A stretch of DNA of 64,000 nt, taken from Rhytidiadelphus loreus (taxonomy: Eukaryota; Streptophyta; Bryopsida; Hypnales; Hylocomiaceae). Both the position numbers and the translations under genes were made by a program. This document shows, piece after piece, positions 35,301 through 48,392 of this stretch; within the stretch, counting starts at the first letter, position 1, and each line of letters begins with the position of its first letter. The notes beneath the pieces were generated by a model. That model did no database searches. It worked only from the letters and a program-made list of their open reading frames with translations, and was not told where the DNA came from. The DNA lies in contig OX344763.1 in the NCBI GenBank assembly GCA_947034895.1, positions 32,611,025 to 32,675,024 of the forward strand, written 5' to 3'.

Positions 35301-35969
35301 CTTTGAGTGAAGTTTGAGCCTGGTAGGGTCTACGTGCTGCTGTCATCGTCTTGCGAGTAGTTTGGGAGGCTCCACTGTCGACGCTTGTGACGCTACTCAA
35401 GTCCCAGACTGTTTGATGATTGAATGTTTGTTACAGAACCACACACTGCGTGTTACTGCATTAAGTCTTATTGCATATCAGATAAGTTCTGACTGGTGAC
35501 TTGTTTCAACAGATTTCTGATGAAGGAGGTGGTATTCCCAGGAGCGGGCTACCAAAAATCTGGACGTATTTGTACAGTACAGCCAAAAACCCGGTGGTTC
35601 TTGGTAGGCAAGACCAGGAGATGCCTAACGTTATGGCTGGGTATGGTTATGGTTTACCTATCAGTCGATGCTATGCTCGTTACTTTGGAGGGGATTTACA
35701 AATAAGTTCAATGGAAGGATATGGTAATTGTTCTCTCTCTCTCTCTACACTCTTCTGTCATTTGTGGCTCCAATTTTTCCCCGTGTTGGAAGTATGAAAG
35801 CAGATGTCATTCTCTTTTTTTTTTTTATTGTACTGGCATACCAATGATGGGTTGTTGTTTTTGTAATACGGTATTCTAGCAACTGAAAAAATGTGTTGCT
35901 TTTTTTGCAGGGACTGATGCGTATTTGCATCTCAACCGGTTAGGAAATGTACAGGAGCCTTTGGCGTAG
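32390..35969 (+). CDS. PDK: Mitochondrial [pyruvate dehydrogenase (acetyl-transferring)] kinase, 6 exons, 375 aa
   Basis: The exons are 32390-32659, 34031-34289, 34671-34851, 35136-35283, 35513-35723 and 35911-35969. Five GT-AG introns join in phase (1128 nt with TAG). PDK phosphorylates and inactivates the E1-alpha subunit of the mitochondrial pyruvate dehydrogenase complex. The N-terminal BCDHK-type domain shows QTGVSLKYMMDFGS, FLHKELPVRLAHRV, LPYGLSSK and the RHN motif (His128). The C-terminal GHKL ATPase domain shows the N-box ELVKNS (E249-N253), DEGGG (289-293), GYGYG (329-333) and G357-T358. All ATP-binding landmarks are intact. Length and order match plant PDKs (about 366 aa). Intron 1 is much the largest (1371 bp). 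The ATG at 32390 is chosen over an upstream in-frame GTG. Confidence 0.97.
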
Positions 35970-37600
35970 TTCAATATCGGAGGATATCTAATATAATTTA
36001 GTTTTTAGCAGATTCACATTGCGAGCTTTCGTTCTACCCGATAGTACTTGAATATTGAATCTCATTTTCTCTCTGAGCTGAAATTTCAAGTTCTTCTCTG
36101 TGAAGGATGATCGTAACCTCAGCGAACACCTTTGATTGAAATCGGAGAGATTGTTTGCTTCTGCCAATCTCGCAGCTATCAAGAAATCAATATCCGTTCC
36201 CATCCTTTTACATGGCATCTCATATCTTGTCGCTTCTTTGTTGCACAGCTGTGACTTGAAACATATGCCATGGGATCGGATCGTGCCTGCTTGTAATCCA
36301 TTTGCGCAGCATTTTCTAATAGTCTCTTAATGGAGATGAATTCAATTAGAACAACTTCCAACCCCGCTGAGTTGCGATGCTAAACCCAGAGCCATCGATG
36401 ACGGATGAGTCGTCGGGGAAATTTCTCTTATAAAAGTATTAGGTGGTTGTTTTGTCCCGTGCGTTTTGTCGAAGGTGTGACAGATTATGGGTACAAAAAC
36501 TTCTGGTTGGGACGAGTTCATTTTATTCTTCTCGGCCATTTGGGTAAGATCATGTGTACCATCTGTTCTTATCAGTATAATATATGATACCAGGCTCATC
36601 GAGCCTCATGGTATTAATCTACTTTTTCTGGGTTGCTGGGCCATAGGGAGCTTGTTGCCGGTCAAGCGCGTGTCGCCTTGGTCTTGCACTATCTCCTTGG
36701 CTGGTGCAGCCCTTCTTCCGAGGGACCGAACTTAAATCCTAAACAACAACTCGCTTAAAATGGGCCTAGGCCTTTTGAGGGTACCCTGGCAATTCAGTAT
36801 CTTCAGTTTAAAATGTTGTTATGGTCCCGATGTAGTGAGGAGTTGATACCACCAAACCTACTGGGGTTTAATATCTTTTGAAAGTTGTTGCTAATTATGC
36901 TTGCTAGGGATTGGAGAATTGAACGTTGAGGGATTCAGGAGGAAGCCAATCGTTTCACTTCAAAGGATGTGAGGGTAAGTTACAAGATGTACTGAAGCAG
37001 TCGACTTTTTGCTTCCTCTCATGCACTTGCAAAACGAATTGTTTTCGAGCATGAGATTTCTGATCTTTTCTGATCTTTTCTGTTCTTTTCTGTAGCATGC
37101 TTTTGGAAGTGGAGTGCTGGAAACAACGAAAGTGAATGCGTGCATAGACTAGACGTCTAGACTGCAAGTCGATGCATGGAGTTGATTGTAAATGGCTGGG
37201 TCCCGCTGTAATGTAATCTATCTTTCTGACGCCTCGTGTGCACATATGGTAGACAAGTTGCTCCCCTGACGTAACCTGACGATGGGAAGAAAGACTATCC
37301 GGAGAAAAGGGTATTCCAGTCTCCTTTGCCTCTCGAATCCCAATGCCATGTGCCAGGTATTATAATCAAATTAAACCTTGTGCACGCTGCCATTGTGCTA
37401 GTATGGGGAAACACAATAAGTTAGATTTCAGCACACTTGTTGAACTCCCGCATATTGTGTTCGCTGATTTGTGCCAATTGGGGGAATCACAACTGATTTG
37501 TGCGAAATCATTGAGTTCCCCCTTATCGATGAATGGGGGTTGTAGGTTTTTCCTAAATGGTTCTCCACTTCGCGTTCTCAACAAAGTTGTAACTTAAATT
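35970..37600 (+). other. PDK 3' UTR and GC-richer downstream flank
   Basis: No domain-bearing ORF is seen. An imperfect stem at 36587-36614 pairs ATACCAGGCTC with GAGCCTCATGGTAT. A pyrimidine-rich tandem TGATCTTTTC lies at about 37058-37095. Composition falls to background by 37.6 kb. Confidence 0.4.
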
Positions 37601-39606
37601 CATCCCAATTCATAAATCATTGAGTTGAAGAGTGATTGAGACATTGAGAAGAAAGCATTTGAACTTCAGTCTCCATTTTGTCTGCCAAAAAGTAGCCTTG
37701 TAAGATAAAAAAAGAGCCAAAAAGTGACTTGTGAATGGTCAAATAGTTTATTTTTCAATTGAAAAATGGATCATTTTTATCCAATTCTTTGATTACAACT
37801 TTGTCATTAAATATTAATATGTAATTAAATCATCAACTTAAGTTCAATCCTTATTAGTAGTATTTTGATTTTATAAAGAGGTTTGTATCACAAAAATATG
37901 ATTACAATGCAAAAATTACAATACAATGATATCTAAATTGATTATCATTAGTAAAATTATGAAATTGAATTTCAAAAATTCACTAAAAAATGAGTTTAAA
38001 AAAATTGAAACACAGTATGCTAGTTTGAGAGTGCTTAAGAATTGCATAAAGATTTGTATGATTGCATTTGAAAATAGACTTGTATTTCTATATCTGAAAT
38101 GAGAGGCTCTATCCAAGTAGTGTTGGCTCACTTTTCGAGTACAATAGGTATTCAAACTTCCTCATGGTAGCTTTTGTCTATGCTAAGCTTCATCCCTTTT
38201 GGTCCAAAGCCAAAGAAAGGGAGTGTTTGAAATTCTAGTCTAGAGCTAATAGAAGAGGAAGTGTCTAAAATTTTGATATCCTATTATATAGTGGTAATTT
38301 CATTCAAAATGCAAAAGTATGTTACAAATAAACAATTTCACCAATTAGGCCAACTTACGCTACTTAATGAGAAGCCCAAGAGCTTAGGTAACTCCTATTG
38401 ATCCAAGGAGTCTTGAACAAAATTTAGGTGTATTATGAGCAATGACTTTTCAACTTTTTTGATGTTTTGATTAATAAATATTATGTTATTCATCATAAAC
38501 AAAAGCTTTTTATACAATCAAATTTGAATAAATATTAATATGTTTTTTAGATTTTTAAAAATTCAATTTTAAGATCCATGTTTCTTTAGTTATGCATAGT
38601 AGAAGATAACTTGCCATATATGTAGATTTGAATATAGAAAGGACTAGTAGACAGATAGGAAAGGGGATATGGAACTTTGATATGTAGAGTGTCAAATAAA
38701 CTTTTCATCCTTTCAAATTTTTTCAGAGAATTATCTATTTGTCTTTTCTTTTTTTAATTATATTAGGCTATAATTATATGTGAGTATGTGAATCAATTTT
38801 GTTGCGTATGTAAATTTGTTCATATGAAATAAATAGTGTTTCTTTAACAAATTGTGTATTTGTAATTGCCAATGATTGGCTATAAGTGTTGTATTAGCAG
38901 TGTCTAATTAGTGTGAGTAGTTTATTTTTGAAGCAAGGATTTGGAAAGTTGAGTCAAACAAATTATTAAGCTTACTCTAGGATACAATATTATTGAATAG
39001 CCAAGGATTAGTAATTAGATAAGTGATTTGTCTATTGTATGATTATATGTAATAGAGGATTTTTAGATAGCTAGGGATTGGCAAATTGTCAAGAAATTTG
39101 AGTTTCAATAAGAAGTACATACCTTGATTGGATTATAAATTGGGTTACAAATTGAGTGTGAAAGTTGTGAGATGTATGGCAATTTGACATAGAATGCGAA
39201 CTAAAAAAAGGATTTTTTATGGACTATGCAAATTAATTGTCTTAGCAATTGTAAGACTACTTGGTATTTGAGTTGAATGTGAATTGCCGATTGAAATGTA
39301 TGGGTGAAACTTTTTGGACTAATTATATGTAAATGAGAATTATATTTGTAAGGTGTAAATGAGAGTTGCGTTTATAAGGTACAAATTGTAATGTATACAT
39401 TAGCTGTTTTTTGGCCTTCCAGGAGGGCCGTTTTAGGCTAGTTCCGTTGTTGAAAACCAACTTGCTTTGGTTAGAAAAAATATTATTAAATAATAATAAT
39501 AATAATATAAAATAAATTAAAATAATTATTATTAAAAAAAAATTGTAATGCCTATTGATGTGGCAGAGATCAGAACGTAGGGGAACGCATGGAGAACTCA
39601 CAAACC
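37601..39606. other. AT-rich intergenic DNA, no gene recognised
   Basis: The short ORFs lack domains. An AT-only stretch near 39480-39545 sits between GGCCTTCCAGGAGGGCC (about 39412) and GTGGCAGAGATC. It may be a small AT-rich insertion, but its borders are unresolved. Confidence 0.4.
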
Positions 39607-40580
39607 TTAACCCCTAAAGGACCGAGCCATTTTCTAGGTCCAAAATCACTAAAAACTGCCATTTCTGCTGCAATCATTTACGAAGTTTTGAAAATGTTTT
39701 TTTTTAAATGTAACCGTAAGATCTTGAAGTGAACTTATATGAGAGGGTGTGGTAAATTTTTTGTGAGATTTCACCGTACGGATAGAGAGATATTTGCATT
39801 CAAAGTCATTTTTTTAATTTTTTTTCACTGTGCCCCAGAATTTCAGATGCCTTTGACCCCCTCATGCTCAATGTTTTTGCACCACACAGCATAAAGTTAA
39901 ATTTTCTTCTTATAGGTATTGAAGTTAGGCATATGCATACCAATTTTCAAAGCAATCCAACACACCTAACACCTCCAATAAAATCTTGCAATGCCACAAT
40001 GTCCCAGAAATTGACAATGCACTAGGTCATCTTCGAATCAGTTTTCCCACCACATACTTTGAGATATTGAAAATCTAAACGGTGGATAGAAAGACATACT
40101 TATATTTGACAAGTAGGAAAAAAAATTCGAAAAATATGAAAATCTGAGATTTCTATGACCTTCCGAAGTTTGCAGCTGCGTGCAAAGAAGTTCACAAACT
40201 GGGCAGCACTTGTAGAAAGGGACCCAAGATGTCCCCAACGGCCCAACCTCCAACGTCAAAGCCCAACTTTCCAAGACCCGGGTTTCCACTTCAAACCCGC
40301 TGCCCTCCCTTCTCCTGTCCTCTTGCCCACTTGTGCTGCCCCTGCACAGTCAAACACATATTCCCCTGCCCTAGTTGCCCAACGTACAACTTTTGGCAGA
40401 AAAATGGTCATAACTTCTACAAAACAACTCGGATTTCTATGAAATTTTTAAGTACGCAAAGCTCGTGACTAACTGCACGCACTCAAAAAGTTTCAAAAAA
40501 TCAGGCCGCAAAACCAACTTGAATGAGCCTGCCCCAAATCCCAAAAGTCCCCGAGGGGACTTTGGTCCCTAAGGGGTTAA
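39607..40580 (-). mobile_element. TTAA-family element, subfamily 1, full copy (974 bp)
   Basis: The left end is TTAACCCCTAAAGGACCGAG. The right end is GTCCCTAAGGGGTTAA, preceded by AGTCCCCGAGGGGACT. Both ends carry intact TTAA. Compared with 48393-49324 it is inverted: its right end holds the GTCCCC/GGGGAC palindrome and its left end the ACTGCCATTTCTGCTGCA segment. The 40150-40440 part is unusually C-rich, so two short overlapping ORFs appear there, but other copies do not conserve a reading frame. Confidence 0.85.
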
Positions 40581-41574
40581 CAAGGGCTAAATCTCATCTA
40601 ATGAGTGACTTCTAATCAAATAGTCTAATTGAGGATATAAGACAATTGGACAAGTGATTTGGAATGTTTTATAGAAGCCAAGATGAAGACAAATTGACCT
40701 AGTGTAGGAAATTTACATAGCTCAATATAGAAGTTTAAGTAAACAAAATATCATCACATGGCCCTACTCATATTATCTAGATTGAAGTGATCAAATTGAC
40801 AAAATTAATAATTTGATACATGTTTTTAGTATTAGTATAAGGAAATCAATTTGTCTTAATATAGAATAGTATAGAAGACTAACAGACACAATAGTGGATT
40901 CATATTCCATAGCACACTTGGTGTTGTAATTGTTTAGCCTAGTTGAGTTGCCAAATACATTTGTACAATTTGACTAATTTAGTTATAAAAGAAAAAAAAG
41001 AACCAATTACAACACCAAGTGAATCAAGACTATATAATTGATTAGATACAATCTTGTATTGACTATAAGAGCATAATTTAACCCCAGTTTGTGGACAAAT
41101 TGTGTAATTGTGGTGAACATTAGAAGAGATTTATGCATTTTGACAGACTGTAAGTTCTCGGACTGTGGGAACTCCGGGAACGTTGTAGGAACACTAATCT
41201 AACGTGGCTAGGAGACAACCGTGTCAAATAAAATAATTTAGTATATTTTTTATAAAATTAAAAATTTAATATATATTTTTAATTTTTAATTTTTAATTTT
41301 TTTTTAATATTATTATATTATAATTGGACAGAGCTGGTTCCTAGCAATAGGAACAACCCTGAAATAGTCTCCCAAGTACCTAAAATCTCCCCTAATGGTT
41401 GGTGCAAGAGAACAAAGTAGACCAAAATTAAAGGATGAAATTTTTTTAAATTACTATAATTATATATATATATATATATATATATAAATTGGCATGTTGA
41501 ATAGATTGATAAAATCATACGTTGTATTGATGAATTGACGAATGTTGAGAAATTGTCTCTAGGCCCACGGTTGC
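40581..41574. other. AT-rich spacer with (TA)n microsatellite
   Basis: No gene is seen. A perfect TA run of about 26 bp lies at 41460-41486. An AT-only block (41225-41325) lies between GTAGGAACA- and GGTTCCTAGCAATAGG-bearing flanks. Confidence 0.5.
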
Positions 41575-42605
41575 TAGCATGTAAGCCTAGGATCTTGAGT
41601 CTAGGAACCTAGGAGCCTAGATACCTATATTATAGACATTTTCCATAGTTATAGGATATTTATATATTATAAGTGCCTATATTATAGGTAGGTACCTATG
41701 TAATAAGCTCTATGGTTATAGGATGTTTATATTATAAGTACCTATAATTATATTATAGGTGTCTGTATTATAGGTACCTATGTTATAGGCACCTTCCATA
41801 GTTACAGGATATTTATATTATAGCTCAGGGATGCACTTAGTTCTATTATAACAAACCATGTGTGAACAAGTGGTTTCTAATAAACTATAATTTCAACCTA
41901 AAATTTTGAGCTTTGTTTAACAATGACTATAAGTGTCTATTGCCGAAATTTTCAAGTCGAATAAAATATGAAATGATTTCTAGAAGAGGTTGAAAATGAA
42001 CTAAAATAGCATGTTTTTCAACTCCAATAATTATAGATAACACATTTAGATGACCATTAAATTAATACTCAACTCAAAATGAGCTTTCAATAAAGAGTTA
42101 ATTTTAGGAAGTTTTTGTTCATTTTTTAGACAAATTTTTCTTATATAATATAGGGGTGTAAAAGTTATTTTTCAGTTCTACAGTGTATCTTTTTATTTAA
42201 AAAATTTGTAACTAATTATTATTAACAAATAAAAATATCAATAATTCAAAACATAAACTTTCAAAGTAGGAAAATCTATTCATATTTTGTTTATTTTGTT
42301 TATTTTGTATTATTTAAAATTCAAAAAGTATATAGGGAGTCCAAAGTTTTGTTTGCACGTGGTTTCTAATGGACACTCTAAGTAGCCCCCCCCCAAGTAT
42401 TATAGGTGTCTATGTTAAAGATACCTATGTTATAGGCACCTTCTATGATTTTAGGATATTTATATTATAGATGTCTATGTTATAGGTACCAATGTTATAA
42501 GCACCTTCCATAGTATAGGATACTTATATCATAAGTATGTATATTGTAGACACCTCCAATAGTTGTAGAGTACCTACTTATACCTAGGCTCGTAGGCTCA
42601 CATGC
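41575..42605. repeat. TATTATAGGTACCTATG minisatellite, interrupted by a MITE
   Basis: Degenerate tandem units are built from TATTATAGGTACCTATGTTA, GGCACCTTCCATAGTTATAG and GATATTTATATTATAGGTGT, roughly 65-85 bp per composite unit. They lie on both sides of the element at 41824-42397, and the phrase TATTATAGGTGTC resumes directly after it. AGGAACCTAGGAGCCTAG and ACCTAGGCTCGTAGGCTC mark the outer edges. Confidence 0.82.
41824..42397 (+). mobile_element. hAT-like MITE, copy 2 (574 bp, 8-bp TSD)
   Basis: The ends are CTCAGGGATGCACTTAG and AGTAGCCCCCCCCCAAG. The flanking TATTATAG at 41816-41823 and 42398-42405 is an 8-bp direct repeat. It is near-identical to 17422-17985 throughout, implying fairly recent amplification. 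The target itself contains many TATTATAG words, so this duplication alone is weaker evidence than that of copy 1. Confidence 0.85.
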
Positions 42606-43021
42606 TAGCGTGGTTGTGTGGAAGAGCCGGAAAGGAATTTGAGGTGTTTGAGCATTAAAAGAGAGTTGACAACAAATATCTTATAAAAGTCTAATTGAAA
42701 AATTATTCTACCTTCAAAAATAATCTTAGTTGCAAAATGATGGACTAAGTGATGTTTTCAACCAAGAACCGTATTACAAAGGCATTCCCTAGTTTTTTCT
42801 TTTTAACGCAAAATCCTATTTATAATTTCACTTTGAAAATTCACCAAAAATATAATTATTAAATTTTGAATGCAAATTTTATTTTTACCTAAAATTCATC
42901 TTACATTAATCAATAGAACCAAAGGTGAAAGATTTTTATCATAAAAACATCATTACTTTCCTATAATATAAAGTTTTTAACACTTCAATAAACATGTAAC
43001 TTTTTATTCATTTTTTTACTA
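42606..43021. other. AT-rich spacer
   Basis: Nothing recognisable is seen. Confidence 0.4.
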
Positions 43022-43890
43022 TTAACCCCTGAAGGTGACCAAGTAAGAGTTGATTTTGGATTTTTTGAGAACTTGGGCAAGCTTTATTGGCTTCATAATT
43101 TGAAAATTTTGCATGTGCTTTTTAGGATGAATGTTAACCATTCTAATCTATATGTGAAACTTTGTTTCACATCATTCCAATTACTATGGCAAAGTTGTAA
43201 GTTTTTTCCAATTTAAGTGTCAAAACAGATAGCTAAAAATAAATATTTTTTAAATTATTTAACTTGATTTAATTGTCTAGATTGATGCCTACTCAAAAAC
43301 ATTTGAACCATTTGATCTTGATTAATGAGGCAAAAGTTATGAAGAGTTTTATTATCTAGGCAATGAAGGTGGAAAAAACATATAAAAAACTCAATTTTTA
43401 AAAATTTCAAATAAAAAAGAAATGACAGATAGCTATTTTTTACTCAAACATTATCTCCATTGAGATTAATAATTCTCAATTTTTTGTAGAAGTTATTAAT
43501 AGTTTTTTTCCTTTCATTCAATACTACCTTCCACATTATATTTTTTTAAATGAATATGAAAGTTTTTTCATTAAAATTTTTTACATATATTCTCAATCCA
43601 TTTTCCAACATGTTGATTAATTTGCACAAGTTTTGGACATAGTTGTTCCTTTCTAAAAATGTTGAAAGAAAAAACTTCACCTTTGGGAAGGTTTAGAAGA
43701 AACTACTTTTTGAACTTTACACACATTCAACTTGCAATTGGAGGGGATTTTCACTCAAATTTTTTAAGAAGATCTATTTGAACAAGTTCACTAAAGGGTC
43801 CTAAAATTGGATTTGTTAAAGAATGAATATAGATGAAGATTTTAGGCTTGCTAAAGATATGAGTACTTTGAAGCAATTTTGGGCCTCAAA
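43022..43890 (+). mobile_element. TTAA-family element, subfamily 3, partial or eroded copy
   Basis: The left end TTAACCCCTGAAGGTGACC is clear. The interior has GAACCATTTGATCTTGATTAATG and GCAAAAGTTATGAAGAGTTTTA blocks shared with 46962-48182. The right limit is uncertain; TTTGAAGCAATTTTGGGCCTC near 43868 mirrors the inverse of CCCAAAACTGCTTCAAAGG near the left end of 24841-26087. Confidence 0.5.
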
Positions 43891-46249
43891 AGTCAAAACA
43901 CCACATTATTTTTGGAGGTACTAGCAATTACTTAAAAACAATTTCAATGCGCAATTCACTATTTCAAAGACAGTTCATTCTTGTGCACATTAAAGAAATT
44001 AAAGATTTGAAAGAAAAGTTGCTTACTTCCTCAAAACGGCAGAAAATGCATGGGAAACAACCACTAAATGATTGCATGCATGGGTCATTCTAGATTGAAT
44101 CTTGTAACAAGACAACTACCTCAAAGTGTCCAATAGATGACAAAGAATCCTTTTGTATAAGACAGAAGTGCAAATGTTCATCCTTGAAATTTGGTGTGGA
44201 AAGAGGAGGCCTTGCAAATTCATATGAGTGCTCTTCTTGGGTTTTTTAAACAAATGATTCACATGGTACCAAAAGGATGATTTTTTATTTTTTATTTACA
44301 CAAGTAAAGGAACCTTTACTGCAAGAAAAGGAGTTCATGATTTTTCATTCACATTCACTCTGAATTTCAAACACCACGTGACCCAAAAGAAAACAACTTG
44401 TGCTGAAATTCAGGCTGCCAGTCTGCATTTGCCCCACAAAAGAAAACAATGATAACCCAACGTGCATATCCAAAAAGTCCAAGCAAAGACAAGCTTCCTT
44501 GAGTTCAATATTGAAACAATAAAAGTGGGTAGACATAAAGCTTGACTTGCAGAAAAACCTATTGAAATTTGAAATTTTCAAATGTGTTTTCCACACAACT
44601 CAAGACAAATGTGAGAAATGGCAAGAGCAATTGAAAATATATTTTTTCAATGAAGTATGAATTTGTTATGAATTTGTGAAGTGTCCTTGCCCAATTGGTC
44701 CAAACAAGTCTCTACAACTAAAAGTGTATACATAATGGTCATCTTACTCACTTAAAGAGGTTACAATACTTCTGAGCATGACTACAATATGATGCCTTAA
44801 GAAAGTCACTTTATGCGACAAATTTACATTCAAAAGGTGGAAGTTCCTATTAAAGTCATTAAACTCTCCATTATTATCATCCAAACTATTCATTGTGGCC
44901 GCCACTATTTTGATTGTCATGGGATGGTTTACTTTATTGCATTCATAATCCATTAGTGTGAAATGTAGAGTAATTGAAGATCTTTGATTTAGAAATGTAC
45001 TACTTGAGTACGTAATTACAAGGAGTGATGGTTTAACCCTTGAAGTTCTTTCATGTTTAGAAGCCCAAAATTGCTTCAAAATATCAACATTTAGGAGTGA
45101 ATCCACTCTAAATACTTATATTTATCAAATTTGTTTAGAAGTATGTTACTTTTCTTGAAGGATTGAAAATTATATGCATTCACTTTATTGACCTTAGTGC
45201 AAACATTCAGATAAAGTTTTAGACAAAAGTTGGATGAACTTTAGATTACAATTATACTATTTTGAGATAGATCAAAAATAGTTTAGAGCACACTATATTG
45301 ATTTTATCCATAGCAATGTGCAATTCCATATTAATGGGTACCACAAATTCACATGATTCCCAAATCAATGCAATTTAGTAGTATTGCTATGGACACACTA
45401 TATGGACTAACATGTGTAGTAATGATTTTAATTTTGGCTTAGATTGAACTCCATATTTACCAATCGAATGTTGTGACAATATTGACCCCTATAGGTTAGG
45501 ACTTTTTTGACAACATAATCAAAGGGACAATGTTTGTTTTTAAAAATTTTTATATAGTCTAAGAACGGATCTTCAATGGAGTGATATGAGGAGAGATGAT
45601 GATACTTACATCTATATCCATGGATGAAACATGCAAAATATGAATGATGTCTCAATAATTCATTCCCAAGTGTGTAAATTAATTCACATGAAGATTACGA
45701 TCCTAGGAGTTGTAGCAATTCATAAAGATTTCTCATGGAGAGATTATAAAAATTCCTACTCTGAGATAAATTTTCATAATCCTTCCAAATTTTGGATGAA
45801 AAATCTCAAAATGAAAGGGGGGGTCTTTATGTTGGATGAAAATTGTTTCCTCCAAAATCCCCATGATAATTCACACGTTAGGATTATTCTCCAAGAAAGA
45901 CTCTCATACCTATTTAACAATAATCATCTATTCCAAAAGGATGAATATACACCTAAATATTTGATTTTTTTGGATAGCTAACTAAAAAATATTAGATGGG
46001 ACTCAATGTTCAAAAGCCATTTGTGAGGTACATGGTCAAAGCATCGAGTATAACCAACATTCAAAAATGTTTCTCCTTACTACAATAGTATGGCTACCAA
46101 AAAACACTTACTAAAATTAATGTCCCAATGCATCATATTAACCTTGAAACAACAAGCCTATGATGACAAAAATGAAACGCAAAACCCTTATACTCTATAT
46201 ATTCCTATGTTGTGACTATTTATTCTTAGAATTCTTTAGTTTTAGTTTT
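43891..46249. other. AT-rich intergenic DNA containing the empty-site repeat
   Basis: Bases 44140-44278 are homologous to the flanks of the element at 59125-60090: AAGACAGAAGTG, TTCATCCTTGAAATTTGGTG and GGAGGCCTTGCA on the left, CAAATGATTCACATGGTACC on the right. Here they are joined by a single TTAA (44246-44249). TTAACCCTTGAAGTTC at 45033 is a further eroded terminus. ORFs are up to 120 codons and have no domains. Confidence 0.6.
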
Positions 46250-46760
46250 AGTTTTCATGTATGAAATCACATGCATCCTTTTGTAAAATTTAGAAATTAC
46301 CATGATTTTTTTAAGATAAAAGTGAAGAAAATTCATATACAAATTAGCTCAAAAAATATGATTTTTTTCTGTAGGTGTATATGATTGTATAGAAGATCAT
46401 GGTATAAAAACAATTACTGTGTATTTCTAAAATTAGAAAATCAATAGACCATGGATATAGGCCCAAAGTTCAAATTGCAATAAAATACTCAATTTTAGGG
46501 TTTTTTCAAATTTTTAAGTTGGAGTAGAAACTAGCTTTATTTCATTAGTTGAAAAAATTCAAAAAAGATCATTTTTATGGCTCAAATTCACATTGAGAGC
46601 AAGGAGCTTGAAGTTGCCAAAATGCACAATATGGAGATCTGTGGATTAAGCATCTTCCTATATAGAAAAATCAACAATACCATAGAGAGAGGACTTCAAT
46701 TCCAACACCACTTTCTTGCAAAAGTGCTCAACCAAGGCCCAAAAAGTTTTGGATGAAAAA
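46250..46760 (-). mobile_element. TTAA-family subfamily 4 relative, inverted fragment
   Basis: The inverse of this stretch is collinear with 18000-18560 and 18900-19420 (GAATTTGAGCCAT, TTTCTACTCCAACTT, TTGGGCCTATA, TTTTTATACCATG, GAATTTTCTTCACTTTTA). No intact terminus was located. Confidence 0.5.
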
Positions 46761-46961
46761 AATGCTTCTTTCTATCTTCTAGAGGTATTAAATGTCATCT
46801 AAAGGCCATTTTTAGCCTCCTCGGCATTATTGGACAAATTATTTATAACTTTTGTTTGAAGTGCAATTAATTCAACCAAAGGATCTTGCATGAGACTAAA
46901 ATGAGAGTGTTTGGAAGAAACTTCAAAAACTTTAACTATATCAATCACAAGATATAAGTGT

Positions 46962-48182
46962 TTAACCCCTAAATGACCAGCATGCAGTTCTTGGCAATAT
47001 AGATATTTTGGGCAAGTACTTGTAACTAGAGATTTGCATATTTTGAGACTGAAATTTTAATAGAAGGTGGGGACAAGGAATATCTTTCATATGCACTAAA
47101 TTTCATGACATTTCAAAATACGAGTAAAAAATTATGACCTAATATGCTACTTTTTTTTTTGTAAATGGGCAGTTGGGTAGATTAAAAAAATCTCTTTTTT
47201 CATAAATAAAAAGTTGAAATTGGTTTTCTAGAGTTATATATACACTAAAAGTTTTGAATCATTCCATTTTGATCAATGTGTCAAAAGTTATGAGGAGTTT
47301 TAGTTTGTAGGTAGTTATGGAATCTTTACCCTAAAATAAACTTTGAAGTCCTTTATCTTACTCAATTTTCAATATTTTTTGAAAAAAATAAAATCATAGA
47401 ATGAAGATTGTTTATTACAACATTACAACCATTGGGATTGGCAATTTTCAATTTCATAACTAAATTCTTAACAATTTTGCATTTTTGAATCATCATTACA
47501 AAAAATTTGAGGCCTCGAGAAGACTATTATAGAAATGTTTGAATTCCAGCCACGGTACAATTATAGGGAAATAAATAAAAAAAAATTTTAACAATTTAAC
47601 AATTTTAAAAGAAATTCAAATTCAAATTGCTAATTTGACGTGGTGTCAACATATAGTGCCACATCAGATTCAAAAAAATAAAAAATAAAAAATATTATAA
47701 TTATTCCTACTATTACACTACTTCCATTCAAAACTGGCAGCGCTTTGTTAGCCTTAGATTTTTCTAATGTCTCTAATTCTTTATTTTTTTTCATGTATGT
47801 TGTACAATTCCAAATGATGTGAAATTTTTTACGCATGTAGCCAACTTGTCTAGAAAAAAGAATCCAAAGAAGAACCACCATTTTGGACATTTTTTCATAG
47901 ATAAGTGAGCTTGTGAAGCGCAACTGCCTTGATTTCTATAGTGCCAAAAAAAATGATTTTAGTAAATATGAATGCTTATATCTTACAATCTACGCTGTGG
48001 AAATTTTTGAAATTTTTTCTACATCTTTTCTAACTAGCATACTACAAGATCCTAAGGTTATTTGTGTCAAAAAATGTTTTGGTTTTTTGGGGTTTTTTTC
48101 CTTGAAAGTTGGTACTTGAACTAGAAATGGCAATTTTGGAGCATTTTTGGTGATAACATAGTCAAGGAACTTAAGTGGTTAA
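46962..48182 (+). mobile_element. TTAA-family element, subfamily 3, full copy (1221 bp)
   Basis: The left end is TTAACCCCTAAATGACCAGC. The right end is GGAACTTAAGTGGTTAA (48182), preceded by AATGGCAATTTTGGAGCATTT, the usual subterminal segment. It is longer than other copies, perhaps because of an AT-rich insertion around 47530-47700. No conserved ORF. Confidence 0.65.
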
Positions 48183-48392
48183 AGTGAAGAAAACAAGTTC
48201 TTTTTGCTCCTAGCCTAACTATAATAAATAGGGGTATTACGGGGACCAAAAATTAGATGGACTTATTGTAGAAAATTGTAGATGTTTGAAATATGATGTA
48301 CAACCACCAGACACTTTTATTAGTAACTATTGACATTCAACAAGGTAGATATTTATATAGTATATAATGTTGATTAATTAGTATGGGTTCCC

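Noticed and set aside
40155..40468. Overlapping 79-95 codon Pro-rich ORFs
   Set aside because: They lie inside the TTAA element at 39607-40580, in a C-rich patch not conserved as coding in other copies.
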